Source: Bifidobacterium tibiigranuli
GTDB taxonomy: Bacteria; Actinomycetota; Actinomycetes; Actinomycetales; Bifidobacteriaceae
Direction of reading: 5' to 3'
Length of the DNA stretch: 64,000 nt
Assembly: GCF_009371885.1 (NCBI RefSeq)
Contig: NZ_QLZA01000001.1
Location: 294,893 to 358,892 of the forward strand
Shown: positions 54,432-62,999 of the stretch, in pieces
Layout: each line of letters opens with the position of its first letter
Position numbering within the stretch: the stretch's first letter is position 1
Notes under the pieces: generated by a model
What the model was told of the DNA's origin: nothing
The model's database searches: none
The model's input: the letters and a program-made list of their open reading frames with translations, nothing else
Made by a program: the position numbers and the translations under genes

Positions 54432-55040
54432 ATGAGCAGAAGCCTGGACCCACAGCGCCGCGTCGCGCTGCTGCACGCGGGCCAGCAGGTGCTTGCCAGC
54501 AAAGGCGCGGGGAAAGCCACCATCGACGACATCACTCAGACCGCCGGCGTGGCGAAAGGGACGTTCTACCTGTATTTCAGCTCGAAAGCGGACCTCATCA
54601 AAGCCTTGCGCGCCGATTTCGCCGGGCAAATCGGCAACGCACTGCGCGAGCATATGGAGGGGAATGCACACCGTGATTGGCAGGCCGAGGCACGCAATCT
54701 TCTGCGCCTGGCCGTTGACGAGTATCTGCAGATCGCGCCTTCGTATAGCGCCGTGCTTGACTGCGCATCGAGCGAGGCGGACGACACCTCGTGGGAGCGC
54801 AGCATCACTGCAGTCATCGCTGATTTTCTGCAGGCGGCAAAGGCACAGCATGCCTGCGCTGTAGAGGATTCGGAGGTTGCGGCGGTGTTCCTGTTCCACG
54901 GCATCAACGGGGTCTGCCACCATGCGCTGCATGCTGCTTCTGGTACTTCTGACGATTCCGCAGATGCTTGGGACAGCGAAAGAGTAGCGGCTGCGATAGA
55001 GCCATTCGTCGTGGCCCTGTTTCGTGACGAACGGCGGTGA
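54432..55040 (+). CDS. TetR/AcrR-family transcriptional regulator
   Basis: A 202-residue regulator. Residues 8-55 form the TetR helix-turn-helix (VLASKGAGKATIDDITQTAGVAKGTFYLYFSSKADL split over that range: ATIDDITQTAGVAKGTFYLY). The helical C-terminal domain should bind the inducer. GGGAGGAC precedes ATG 54432. Divergent from the MFS exporter, whose expression it probably represses through the palindrome at 54391-54407. Confidence 0.93.
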   Translation: MSRSLDPQRRVALLHAGQQVLASKGAGKATIDDITQTAGVAKGTFYLYFSSKADLIKALRADFAGQIGNALREHMEGNAHRDWQAEARNLLRLAVDEYLQIAPSYSAVLDCASSEADDTSWERSITAVIADFLQAAKAQHACAVEDSEVAAVFLFHGINGVCHHALHAASGTSDDSADAWDSERVAAAIEPFVVALFRDERR

Positions 55041-55109
55041 TTTCGGGACGGTGCAATCAGTGTTCCATATACGTTGGATGGCCTGGGCAAAGGGAAAGCA
55101 ACGAACGGT

Positions 55110-55952
55110 ATGACGAGTAACTATACGTTTACGGCGAGTGTCGCGATTGGTGATGCCCAGTATCGGCAAATCATGGAGCTGGAAAAAGCGTGCCGAGAGT
55201 ACGAGGATGTCGATTCCAAGCTTGAGCTGGATTTCAAGACGAGCGAGGTAGGAAGGAATCAGACCGACCGCTCCGGCATGAACGAGTTCTTCTGCTATGA
55301 ACGCGACGCGCTGGTCGGGTATTTGGGCGTATGCTCCTTCGACAGCGCGGTATGGGAAGTCAACGGCATGGTTCGGCCAAGTTACAGGAGACAAGGGATT
55401 TTCACCGAGCTCTTTCGGCGGATGCTGAGCGAATTCAATGCGAGAAGCCCGCAGGAGCTGCTGTTGCTCAGCGACAAGAAATCGGCATCCGGTTTGCGCT
55501 TCATCGAAAGGCTGCACGCGAACTATCATCATGCCGAATACGACATGGTGCTGAATGCGTCGGATTTCGAGCAGCATGGAGAGTTCGTGGAGCATGGTGG
55601 AGATTCATCAAGCCTGCTGCGTTCCAAAAGCGCGTTGGACATCCAGGAAACAGATGCCAAGCAGCATACCTTCACCGGCACGATAGACGGCAAAATCATT
55701 GGCAGTGTTCGTTTGGAGCTGCTGCCCGATACGGGCGGCATATATGCCTTGGAAGTCGTGCCGGAATATCGCGGGCATGGCTATGGCCGCGCACTGCTCA
55801 ACTGGTCGATAGCCAAGCTGATATCGATGGGAGCCAAAACGGTAATCCTGCAAGTCGACACAGACAATGCCCGCGCACTGAATCTGTACACGTCGGCAGG
55901 GTTCGTTGAGAAATCGGTGATGCTCTACCATTCCTTGCCCAAGGGAAATTGA
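55110..55952 (+). CDS. GNAT acetyltransferase with two tandem domains
   Basis: About 280 residues. Two GNAT acetyl-CoA-binding motifs are present: RPSYRRQGIFTEL in the first half (near residue 93) and PEYRGHGYGRALL in the second (near residue 225), followed by VDTDNARALNLYTSAGFVE. Didomain GNATs often have one active and one structural domain. Start: ATG 55110 (GGGAAAG somewhat far upstream) or ATG 55074. It follows the TetR gene on the same strand after 69 bases and may be co-expressed. Substrate unknown. Confidence 0.85.
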   Translation: MTSNYTFTASVAIGDAQYRQIMELEKACREYEDVDSKLELDFKTSEVGRNQTDRSGMNEFFCYERDALVGYLGVCSFDSAVWEVNGMVRPSYRRQGIFTELFRRMLSEFNARSPQELLLLSDKKSASGLRFIERLHANYHHAEYDMVLNASDFEQHGEFVEHGGDSSSLLRSKSALDIQETDAKQHTFTGTIDGKIIGSVRLELLPDTGGIYALEVVPEYRGHGYGRALLNWSIAKLISMGAKTVILQVDTDNARALNLYTSAGFVEKSVMLYHSLPKGN

Positions 55953-56167
55953 GAATTTATGGCAACATAACATCGGAGAAGCACCTATCTCGCTTATGTG
56001 AGGCGCTATGGGTGTGCTGCGGACGACGCTATAGAAGACGCGTCTTGCATGAGTTGCGGCCAATGTAATGTGTTTCGGTGTGTGTGAGTGGGTTTTCGCA
56101 ATGTTGTCAGCAGGGGGAAGCAACGTCGACTCGCAGCGATGACAGCATGCTGTAATAATCTGTGATT

Positions 56168-57141
56168 ATGACCGATCATGTGAGCATCGAAGGGCTGCGC
56201 TATGCGTGGGCCGCCGCGCAGACGCATTCATTCACCGCAGCGGCCCGCGCCTATGGAGTGACCCAGCCGGCGCTGTCGAATGGCATTGCCAAGCTTGAGC
56301 AGCAGCTTGGCGGGAAACTGTTTGAACGCACCACCCAAGGGGCGGCACCCACGGCGTTCGGACGGCAGCTGCTACCCATGATTGAACGTGCGCTCGATGA
56401 GCTGGATGCGATAGCCGCCGAAGCGCAGCGTCTTACGCAACCGACTGATTGTTCCATCCGCATGGGCGTCTCTCCGCTCATCGATCCGAAACTCGTCGCG
56501 CAGATGTACTCCATGGTCTGCAATCTCCCGGAATCGCACGAGCTGGTACTGCGCGAGGCCGATGTGCAGGAGTTGCGTGACGCGTTGAGCGCCGGCAAAC
56601 TCGATGTCATCCTCATACCGGCCGTGGCTTCAATGCCCCGATTCGCTCATCGAATCATCAGCAGGGAGCCGGTCGCCATCGTCACGTCCCACGCCGCTCA
56701 AGACGATGTGAGCGATAGCGCGGCAGACGGGAGCAAAATAGACGAAGTCAAGTCAGAAGAGAACGCGACGGAGTTCGAGACCGAAGCCGATGCCTCGTTC
56801 ATCCTGGTCCCCGACACCTGCGGACTGACCACATTCACCAAGCAGCTGTTCGCCAGCCACAAGCATCCGATGAACGCCTATCCGGGCGAGGCCGCAAGCT
56901 ATCAGGTGCTTGAGCAATGGGCCTCGATGGGACTGGGCGTAGCGATTCTGCCAGTGTCCAAGCTCACGACCCCAAGGCTCAGCACCGCATGCTGCAGGAT
57001 AATGGCCAGGACGTCATGATCTCGTACGAGGCGGTCTGGAATCCGCAGTCGCCGCTCGCGCGGGACATTGAGCTGCTTGCCAGCCAGATAGTCGTTGCCG
57101 AACCTCAGCATGAATCGTTGGCTTTGCCTGCTCAGCCATAA
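56168..57141 (+). pseudogene. LysR-family regulator broken by a frameshift
   Basis: The first frame (56168-57019) codes an N-terminal helix-turn-helix (FTAAARAYGVTQPALSNGIA) and most of the effector domain up to VAILPVSKLT near 56970, then runs into an unrelated tail. The continuing effector domain is in another frame that begins with DPKAQHRML and ends at 57141 (QSPLARDIELLA). Joining them at about 56965-56980 gives a normal-length LysR protein of about 324 residues. Loss of one base fits: the region reads CTCACGACCCC where CTCACCGACCCC would restore the frame. Could be a real mutation or an assembly/sequencing error. An acidic insert (about residues 185-210) is also unusual. TAATAA 16 bases before ATG suggests a leaderless start. 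Confidence 0.75.
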
Positions 57142-57289
57142 CGCCGTAACGTCGTAATGCCATAACGGTTGTGTATGGCTCCATCAGCATTGACCCTCTA
57201 CCGGGCGCGGCCCATCCACTCTACCGTGGAAGGTAGTCCGGCGATGTGTCGGGCTTGGAACCGATATGAAAACATGAAAGGCAGGCATC

Positions 57290-57574
57290 ATGGCCGCATT
57301 TCTGGAAATCACGATCACGGTGGACGAAGCTGACCGCCTGTCGGCGGCAGCCGTCTACACCAAGTACAGGGAGCCGTTCCTCAACACGATTCCCGGAGCC
57401 ACGAACAAGCAGCTCCTGATTCGCGACGAGGACGTGCAGATTCTCCACGGCTTCACGACCGCTGATGAGGCGAAGGCCTATCTGTCCAGCGACTTGTTCA
57501 CGAACGACGTCGTCGCCGGGCTCTCGCCGCTGTTCAAGGCCGACCCGGAGATTCGCATCTATCAGGTCGCCTGA
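57290..57574 (+). CDS. Small dimeric alpha-beta barrel protein (ABM-like)
   Basis: A 94-residue cytosolic protein with a beta-alpha-beta-beta-alpha-beta layout: FLEITITVD, a helix, KQLLIRDEDVQILHGF, a helix with TADEAKAYL, and PEIRIYQVA. This pattern matches the antibiotic-biosynthesis-monooxygenase/dimeric ferredoxin-like fold. Function unknown. AAAGGCAGG precedes the ATG. Stands alone, 149 bases after the broken LysR gene. Confidence 0.75.
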   Translation: MAAFLEITITVDEADRLSAAAVYTKYREPFLNTIPGATNKQLLIRDEDVQILHGFTTADEAKAYLSSDLFTNDVVAGLSPLFKADPEIRIYQVA

Positions 57575-57693
57575 CAATACGCCGCTTTGGGCGGCCGTCG
57601 ACGGGAGTGGTCTTCATCCTGATGACGGCCGCTCGGGCGGTCATACTATATATAAGCAATCGCAATAACGCGCAATAACGCAAGGATGAATAC

Positions 57694-58104
57694 ATGAGCG
57701 ACACCACCATCGAATACACCGACGTCAAGAAGTTCACCCAGGATCAGGTCGAACGGCTGTTCCTGTCGGTCGGCTGGGTTTCGGGCAAATATCCCGAACG
57801 GCTGCACAAGGCGCTGATGGGGTCGTCGACAGTGCTCACGGCCTGGGACGGCGAGCGCCTCGCGGGCCTGGTGCGCGTGCTGGACGACGGCGAGATGATG
57901 GCCTACATGCATTACGTGCTGGTCGACCCCGAATACCAGGGGCATGGCATCGCTGGGCATTTGGTTGAAATGGTCAAGGAGCGCTACGCGAACTACTTCT
58001 ATATCGAAGTCATGCCCGAGGAAAGCCGCAACGCGTCGTTCTATCAGAAGCATGGGTTTGGAATCATGCCTGACGGCGTCGCCATGCAGATCTGCAACGA
58101 ATAG
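57694..58104 (+). CDS. GNAT-family N-acetyltransferase
   Basis: A 136-residue single-domain acetyltransferase. The acetyl-CoA loop is VDPEYQGHGIAGHLV (about residues 77-91), and the C-terminal YIEVMPEESRNASFYQKHGF matches the family end. AAGGAT precedes the ATG. Substrate unknown. It lies 119 bases after the small barrel protein. Confidence 0.88.
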   Translation: MSDTTIEYTDVKKFTQDQVERLFLSVGWVSGKYPERLHKALMGSSTVLTAWDGERLAGLVRVLDDGEMMAYMHYVLVDPEYQGHGIAGHLVEMVKERYANYFYIEVMPEESRNASFYQKHGFGIMPDGVAMQICNE

Positions 58105-58156
58105 GCGATCAGGTTGCGCGTCGATCGGGGCGCAGCCGTCCTCTGTATCAACTCGT

Positions 58157-58266
58157 GACACGCCCGGATTGGTGCGCACAAGTCGGGCAGTAGCTTTTTT
58201 CGCTGGCGGAGTTCCGGGAGTTAAAATCCCTATCACCCGACTTGTGCATAGTATCCCGGGCGTGTC
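58157..58266. repeat. 110-bp imperfect palindrome
   Basis: GACACGCCCGG (58157-58167) pairs with CCGGGCGTGTC (58256-58266), and GCACAAGTCGGG (58176-58187) pairs with CCCGACTTGTGC (58236-58247). Both arms have an 8-base unpaired segment at the same place, and the loop is 48 bases with a T6 run. It could be a MITE-like element with long inverted ends, or a structured RNA leader before the YddG-like gene at 58391. Confidence 0.85.
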
Positions 58267-58390
58267 GCCCTCGACATCACATCTGCATCGCATCACGTGT
58301 ACGGGCATCTGCGCTTAGCTTCTCTTCGTGGCGAGGGATAATGGCGGCATGAGATCGTGTGAACAAGGGGAGCAGGGGAGCGGAAGGCCG

Positions 58391-59353
58391 ATGAGCAAGG
58401 CGAAACGCAATGCTCCCAACCGCAATGTCCCCAACTACAGCGCCCCCAACCACAACGCGACTCTAGTCGGCCTGCTTGCCATCGTGCTGTTCAGCGCGAT
58501 TGTGAGCTTAGTGCGCATCACGGCGCAGAATTTCGGCGCCACCTTGGGCGCGGCGCTGATCTATACGCTCACCGCTGTAGTGATGTGGGTTATCCGCCGC
58601 CCGAAGCGGCTGCGCAGCTTGCCGCTTCGATATCTGCTGGTGTGCGGAACGTTGTTCGTGGTCTACGAGGTTTCCGTCGGCTTGGCCGTAGGCCTGGCGC
58701 ACAATGCGACGCAGGCGCTTGAGGTGAGCGTCGTCAACTATCTGTGGCCGACGCTGATGGTTCTGCTCTCGCTGATCGGGCGTCGTTTCACTGCCAAGAC
58801 GTGGCTTGTCATACCCGGTGCCTTGCTCGCCTCGCTCGGCACCGCATTCGTGGTCGGCGGCGATGCCGGGCTGAATCCAGCGAGCATAGCCGCCCACATC
58901 GCCTCGAACCCAGTGCCGTATGCGCTGGCCTTCGGCGGCGCAGTCACCTGGGCCGTGTACTCCGTCATCACGCCGCGCATCAGCGAAGGACACGACGGCA
59001 TCACCCTGTTTTTGACGGGGGTCGCCGTGGCCCTGTGGATCGTTCATTTTCTGACGGGTTCGGTCCCGCAACATGCCCATACGGCGGGAATCGGCGCCTA
59101 TATCGTGCTCGTCGCCGCTGCTCTCGTCATCGGAGCCGGATATGCCTGCTGGGATGCCGGCATCATGCGCGGCAATCTGACGGTGCTGGGGTCTGCCTCA
59201 TACGCCGCGCCCGTGCTCTCCTCCGCGATAGGAGCGCTTGCACTCGGAGCCAGCCTGACCGTGTCATTCTGGCAGGGCGTCGTGCTTGTGGTCGTAGGCT
59301 CGCTCATTGGCTGGTGGGCTACGAAGGATGCCAGCGCAGAACCGAAGAGTTGA
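58391..59353 (+). CDS. yddG: DMT-superfamily exporter, YddG aromatic amino acid exporter type
   Basis: A 320-residue membrane protein with ten hydrophobic helices (two EamA-like halves). Segments resembling YddG: LEVSVVNYLWPTLMVLLSL, AWAVYS-type GAVTWAVYSVITPRI, and GSASYAAPVLSSAIGAL. YddG exports aromatic amino acids and some paraquat-like compounds. Start at 58391 is chosen because GGAAGG lies just before; the longer frame starts at 58328 without support. The N-tail is Asn/Pro-rich. The large palindrome at 58157-58266 lies upstream. Confidence 0.85.
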   Translation: MSKAKRNAPNRNVPNYSAPNHNATLVGLLAIVLFSAIVSLVRITAQNFGATLGAALIYTLTAVVMWVIRRPKRLRSLPLRYLLVCGTLFVVYEVSVGLAVGLAHNATQALEVSVVNYLWPTLMVLLSLIGRRFTAKTWLVIPGALLASLGTAFVVGGDAGLNPASIAAHIASNPVPYALAFGGAVTWAVYSVITPRISEGHDGITLFLTGVAVALWIVHFLTGSVPQHAHTAGIGAYIVLVAAALVIGAGYACWDAGIMRGNLTVLGSASYAAPVLSSAIGALALGASLTVSFWQGVVLVVVGSLIGWWATKDASAEPKS

Positions 59354-59736
59354 ACGAAGCCGGCGGACGTGTTGCGGGCGATTTCGCTACTCGCCATGTC
59401 TCACGCTCATTCTCGTTGCATGCATCGTATATGCCTCTTTCGGCGGTTTTTCACTGGTTTTCATTGGCCCTTAGGCGTCACGCTCAGCAGTGCCATAGCC
59501 TAGGCACCATCAGCATACGCAATCGATACGCACCGAAACTGACAGTCTCTTCCAAAGTACAGTCTCTTCCAAAGCACAGTCGCCCCAAAGTGAACTTTGG
59601 CTTAACCGAAAATGACATCTCGCCGACCTTCCGCGAGTTCGCTACTCGGCCACGACACACTGGAACTGCCAACCGTCGATGAAGCTCCTTAGCGGGCGCA
59701 TCGACATCTTCGACATGAAAGAAATGAGATGCGCGA
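59354..59736. other. Intergenic region with tandem repeat and palindrome
   Basis: These 383 bases hold no gene. ACAGTCTCTTCCAAAG(T/C) is repeated in tandem (59542-59558, 59559-59575) with the start of a third copy. CCAAAGT-GA-ACTTTGG (59585-59600) is a perfect palindrome 137 bases before the phosphatase start and could be an operator for it. Confidence 0.5.
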
Positions 59737-62622
59737 ATGAAAACGGAAACACAACGACATCGAACGCAGCAACATCGAATGCACAAAGTCATGGCGGGCG
59801 CTGCGGCGCTGGCTATGCTCCTGAGCGGCGGGGCAGTGGCTCAGGCGGCACAGGCTTCGACGGCATACCCGGCCAATAAGCCAAACATCACGGAGCTGCT
59901 TGGCGAGTTCAATAATTGGTGGACCCCGAAGAAGGTCGTCGATAATACGGCCCAAGGTGATGCGTTCCGCGGCAGCGTGACGGATGCCGGGCGCTCGGTG
60001 CTCGCATACAGTGACGATACGGTCGTCGCCATCAACAACCATGCGGCCAAGGATACCACGAAGGTGGACGGCACTGACACGCAGGCGCATCGCGCCGCGT
60101 TCGACGCAAGCGACAGTCCGGCTAATGCGATTACCTCGTATTCAACTGCCTTGGGTGACACCATCGGCAAGTACCTGCGCGAGGGGCTGAGCAACGGCTC
60201 GCTGCCCAAGACGAACGCGCTGGTGTTCGATGCCTCAAGCCCAGTCGCGACCTCCGGTTTCGTTGGTACTGGAAGCGCCAAGAAGGACTTCAACTACCCG
60301 CGTCCGTACTTCACCAAGGCGGATCAGGGCGTGGACCGCACCATCGGCGGCGACACCAATCTCAATGGGCTTAAGCCTGAGCTGGGCATCATCCACATTC
60401 CGATGTTCACGCAGGACGGCCAGGAATTCGGTGAGGACTACACGGATTACGAGGAGCCTTCGCAGGCTTTCCCCTCCGGACACACCACGAAGGCCTACAA
60501 TCGCGGCATCGCACTGTCCACGCTGCTGCCCGAACTCGGACCGGAGATCATGGCTCGCGCATCCGAGGCAGGCAACAACCGCGTCGTGCTTGGCGTGCAC
60601 TATCCGATGGACGTGATGGGCGGGCGTATCGCCGCCACGGCCAGCTCGAGCGCGCTGTGGTCGGATTCGGGATTCCGCACCAATGAACTGCTGCCGGCGC
60701 ACGATGAGCTTGAGAACTACATCGCCGCCCGATGCAAGGCGGATGGCAACGGCTCCACGGTCGGGGAATGCGTCACCAAGCTCGGCGCGAACGCTGATAA
60801 GGGCTATGTCAACACCTTCACCGACGTGGTTTCGACCAAACCGGTTACCGACCGCGCATCGGCAATCGACGCATATACGTCTCGCATGACCTATGGGTTC
60901 GCGCAGACCTCCGCTGCCGGCCAGGCACCGAAGGTTCCTGCAGGAGCTGAGGACCTGCTGCTCACTGCGTTCCCGGATCTGAGCGTCGCGCAACGTCGTC
61001 AGATTCTCGAAGCCTCCGAAATCGACTCCGGCTATCCGCTGGATGCCTCGTCGCAGGGCTATCAGCGGCTCAATCTCGCCAAGGCCTACAGCGCGAATGT
61101 GACGCTGAGCGCGGATGGCAGCACGATTGTGGCCATTAGCTTCGGCAACGCGCAGTCCAAGGTCACCAAGGTCAGCGACTCCGATGCCGTCACCAATCTG
61201 CTCAAGGATTTCAACCGCTACTTCGTGGCTGGCGTGGGCGTCACTGATGAAGGCAAGGCCGTGCTGAGCCATGATGACCAGCTCACCGAGTCCATCAACC
61301 ACGCTGCCTTCAGGGCGGACGGCAAGACCGTTCAGGATCAGCGTGCGCTGTCCGATGCACAGATGAACTCCACCAACACGCTGTACGACGCGCTCGGCCC
61401 GGTGCTGGGGGCGTACTTCAAGCAGGCGGCGGACTCCGGCAAGCTGCCCAAGACCGAGCAGTACCTCAAGGATATGAACAAATCCGCCTCTACCGGCAGC
61501 GCCAAGGCTTGGTATCAGCATCCGCGTCCGTACGTGGATCGCGTGAACTATGTCGGCACCACGCTGAACATGAACGGCACCGCGCAGACGTTGAACATCC
61601 AGAAGGTTCCCGGATATGAGAGCTTCGACTGGGGCAACGGCTCGCCGATCGACAACGAGTACGACAACCTGTACAACTCGGGTTCCTTCCCCTCCGGGCA
61701 CACCACCTTCGCCTTCACGCAGGGCACTGGTCTGGCGAGCATTCTGCCTGAGTTGGGGCCGCAGATCATGACTCGTGTCTCCGAGGCCGGCAACAACCGC
61801 ATCGTGCTCGGCGTGCACTATCCGCTCGATATTCTTGGCGGTCACATTGCCGGGCAGTACGGCGTGGCAAACGCACTGAACGACGATACCACGCGCAAGG
61901 AAAGCGCCGACGCCCGCGCTGAGCTGGTCGGCTACCTGACCGCGCAGTGCAAGGCCGACGGCCACGGCAACACCCTGCAAACCTGCATCGACGCCACCGG
62001 CGCCAACGATGCGAAGGGCTACGCCAACGCCTTCACCGACGAGGTCTCGACCAAGCCGGTCACCGATCTGCAGTCCGCATTGGCCGCCTACCAGGCCCGC
62101 ATGTCCTACGGATTCGCCACGACCGGCACCGCTGGGCAGACTCCGGTTGTGCCCGATGCTGCTGTCAATCTGCTGAGCAACGTTAGCGCCTTCAGCGTGC
62201 TCAGCGCCGACCAGAAGAAGCAAGTGCTCGCCGCGACCGAAGGCGACTCCGGCTACCCGCTGGACGCCACGAGCGAAGGCTGGGCACGTGTGAATCTTGC
62301 AGCCGCATACAGCGCCAAAGTGACGCTGAGCGCCGACGGCAAGAACATTACCAAGGTCGAGCCGGGGCAGACGGTCGCTTCGGTGGTTCGCGAGAAGAGC
62401 GCGGAACAGATTGACAATGGCGGCAATGGCAACGCTGGCACCAACAACCAGCAGCCGACCAAGCCTGGCAAGAACGGAACCGGCGCGAGCAACAACAAGC
62501 CGCAGGCCAACGGTGTGCTGGCTGCCACGGGTGCCGATATTTCGGCGGCCATTGTGGCGGTTGCCGCGCTTGCCCTGATCGGCTCCGCAGTCACGGTCGT
62601 GGCTCGCAAGCGTCGGCACTGA
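59737..62622 (+). CDS. Wall-anchored protein with two PAP2 acid phosphatase domains
   Basis: A 961-residue secreted protein. Signal peptide about residues 1-41 (cleavage near AQA). Two PAP2 (class A acid phosphatase-like) domains in tandem. Domain 1: K182-x6-R189P190, PSGH with His249, and R282-x5-H288-x3-D292. Domain 2: K590-x6-R597P598, His655, and R688-x5-H694-x3-D698. Both keep all active-site residues, and both are followed by a similar roughly 150-residue all-helical segment ending in SGYPLDA. The C-terminus is Asn/Gly-rich, then LAATG (928-932), hydrophobic helix, and ARKRRH: a sortase signal. Probably releases phosphate from external organic phosphates. Weak ribosome site. Confidence 0.93.
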   Translation: MKTETQRHRTQQHRMHKVMAGAAALAMLLSGGAVAQAAQASTAYPANKPNITELLGEFNNWWTPKKVVDNTAQGDAFRGSVTDAGRSVLAYSDDTVVAINNHAAKDTTKVDGTDTQAHRAAFDASDSPANAITSYSTALGDTIGKYLREGLSNGSLPKTNALVFDASSPVATSGFVGTGSAKKDFNYPRPYFTKADQGVDRTIGGDTNLNGLKPELGIIHIPMFTQDGQEFGEDYTDYEEPSQAFPSGHTTKAYNRGIALSTLLPELGPEIMARASEAGNNRVVLGVHYPMDVMGGRIAATASSSALWSDSGFRTNELLPAHDELENYIAARCKADGNGSTVGECVTKLGANADKGYVNTFTDVVSTKPVTDRASAIDAYTSRMTYGFAQTSAAGQAPKVPAGAEDLLLTAFPDLSVAQRRQILEASEIDSGYPLDASSQGYQRLNLAKAYSANVTLSADGSTIVAISFGNAQSKVTKVSDSDAVTNLLKDFNRYFVAGVGVTDEGKAVLSHDDQLTESINHAAFRADGKTVQDQRALSDAQMNSTNTLYDALGPVLGAYFKQAADSGKLPKTEQYLKDMNKSASTGSAKAWYQHPRPYVDRVNYVGTTLNMNGTAQTLNIQKVPGYESFDWGNGSPIDNEYDNLYNSGSFPSGHTTFAFTQGTGLASILPELGPQIMTRVSEAGNNRIVLGVHYPLDILGGHIAGQYGVANALNDDTTRKESADARAELVGYLTAQCKADGHGNTLQTCIDATGANDAKGYANAFTDEVSTKPVTDLQSALAAYQARMSYGFATTGTAGQTPVVPDAAVNLLSNVSAFSVLSADQKKQVLAATEGDSGYPLDATSEGWARVNLAAAYSAKVTLSADGKNITKVEPGQTVASVVREKSAEQIDNGGNGNAGTNNQQPTKPGKNGTGASNNKPQANGVLAATGADISAAIVAVAALALIGSAVTVVARKRRH

Positions 62623-62763
62623 TTCGCCCAATGCCCACAGGTTGTGATTCCGTCGTCGCCCTTGATTGCAGCGCCATTTCGATGGCGGCACAGTCAGGTG
62701 CGGCGGCGGAGTCGTCCATTGTGCGATGTGCAGCTCCGCTTAACGGCTCGACTCGCCGGTGAT

Positions 62764-62792
62764 TTGACTCGGTTCCAGCGCGACGGTTTAAT
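62764..62792 (+). promoter_or_regulatory. Possible promoter of tRNA-Gly
   Basis: TTGACT (62764-62769), 17-base spacer, TTTAAT (62787-62792), 93 bases before the tRNA. The rest of the 263-base gap shows no gene. Confidence 0.4.
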
Positions 62793-62885
62793 ATACCCGG
62801 CTGCACAAGCGATGGCAGGAACTGCAAGGTTTATGCCGGATGGAGTGCTAGCCGTGATTCGCTGGATTATTCCGGTGCGTCGTGT

Positions 62886-62958
62886 GCGGACATAGCTTAG
62901 TTGGTAAAGCGCGACCTTGCCAAGGTCGAGAGCGCGGGTTCGAGTCCCGTTGTCCGCT
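62886..62958 (+). tRNA. tRNA-Gly (GCC), second copy
   Basis: Identical over its full 73 bases to the tRNA-Gly at 36387-36459, including one flanking base on each side. Anticodon GCC, no encoded CCA. A transposase gene lies 137 bases downstream. Confidence 0.97.
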
Positions 62959-62999
62959 CCATCCGACTCATTCTTTCCATTTTTGAACTCTGTCTTGAA

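Noticed and set aside
57591..57632. GCGGCCGTC / GACGGCCGC inverted repeat as a terminator after the small barrel protein
   Set aside because: Only nine paired bases with a 24-base loop and no T-run; too weak to list.
58157..58266. T-box or known riboswitch before the YddG-like gene
   Set aside because: No T-box sequence, specifier pattern or other known riboswitch core could be recognised.
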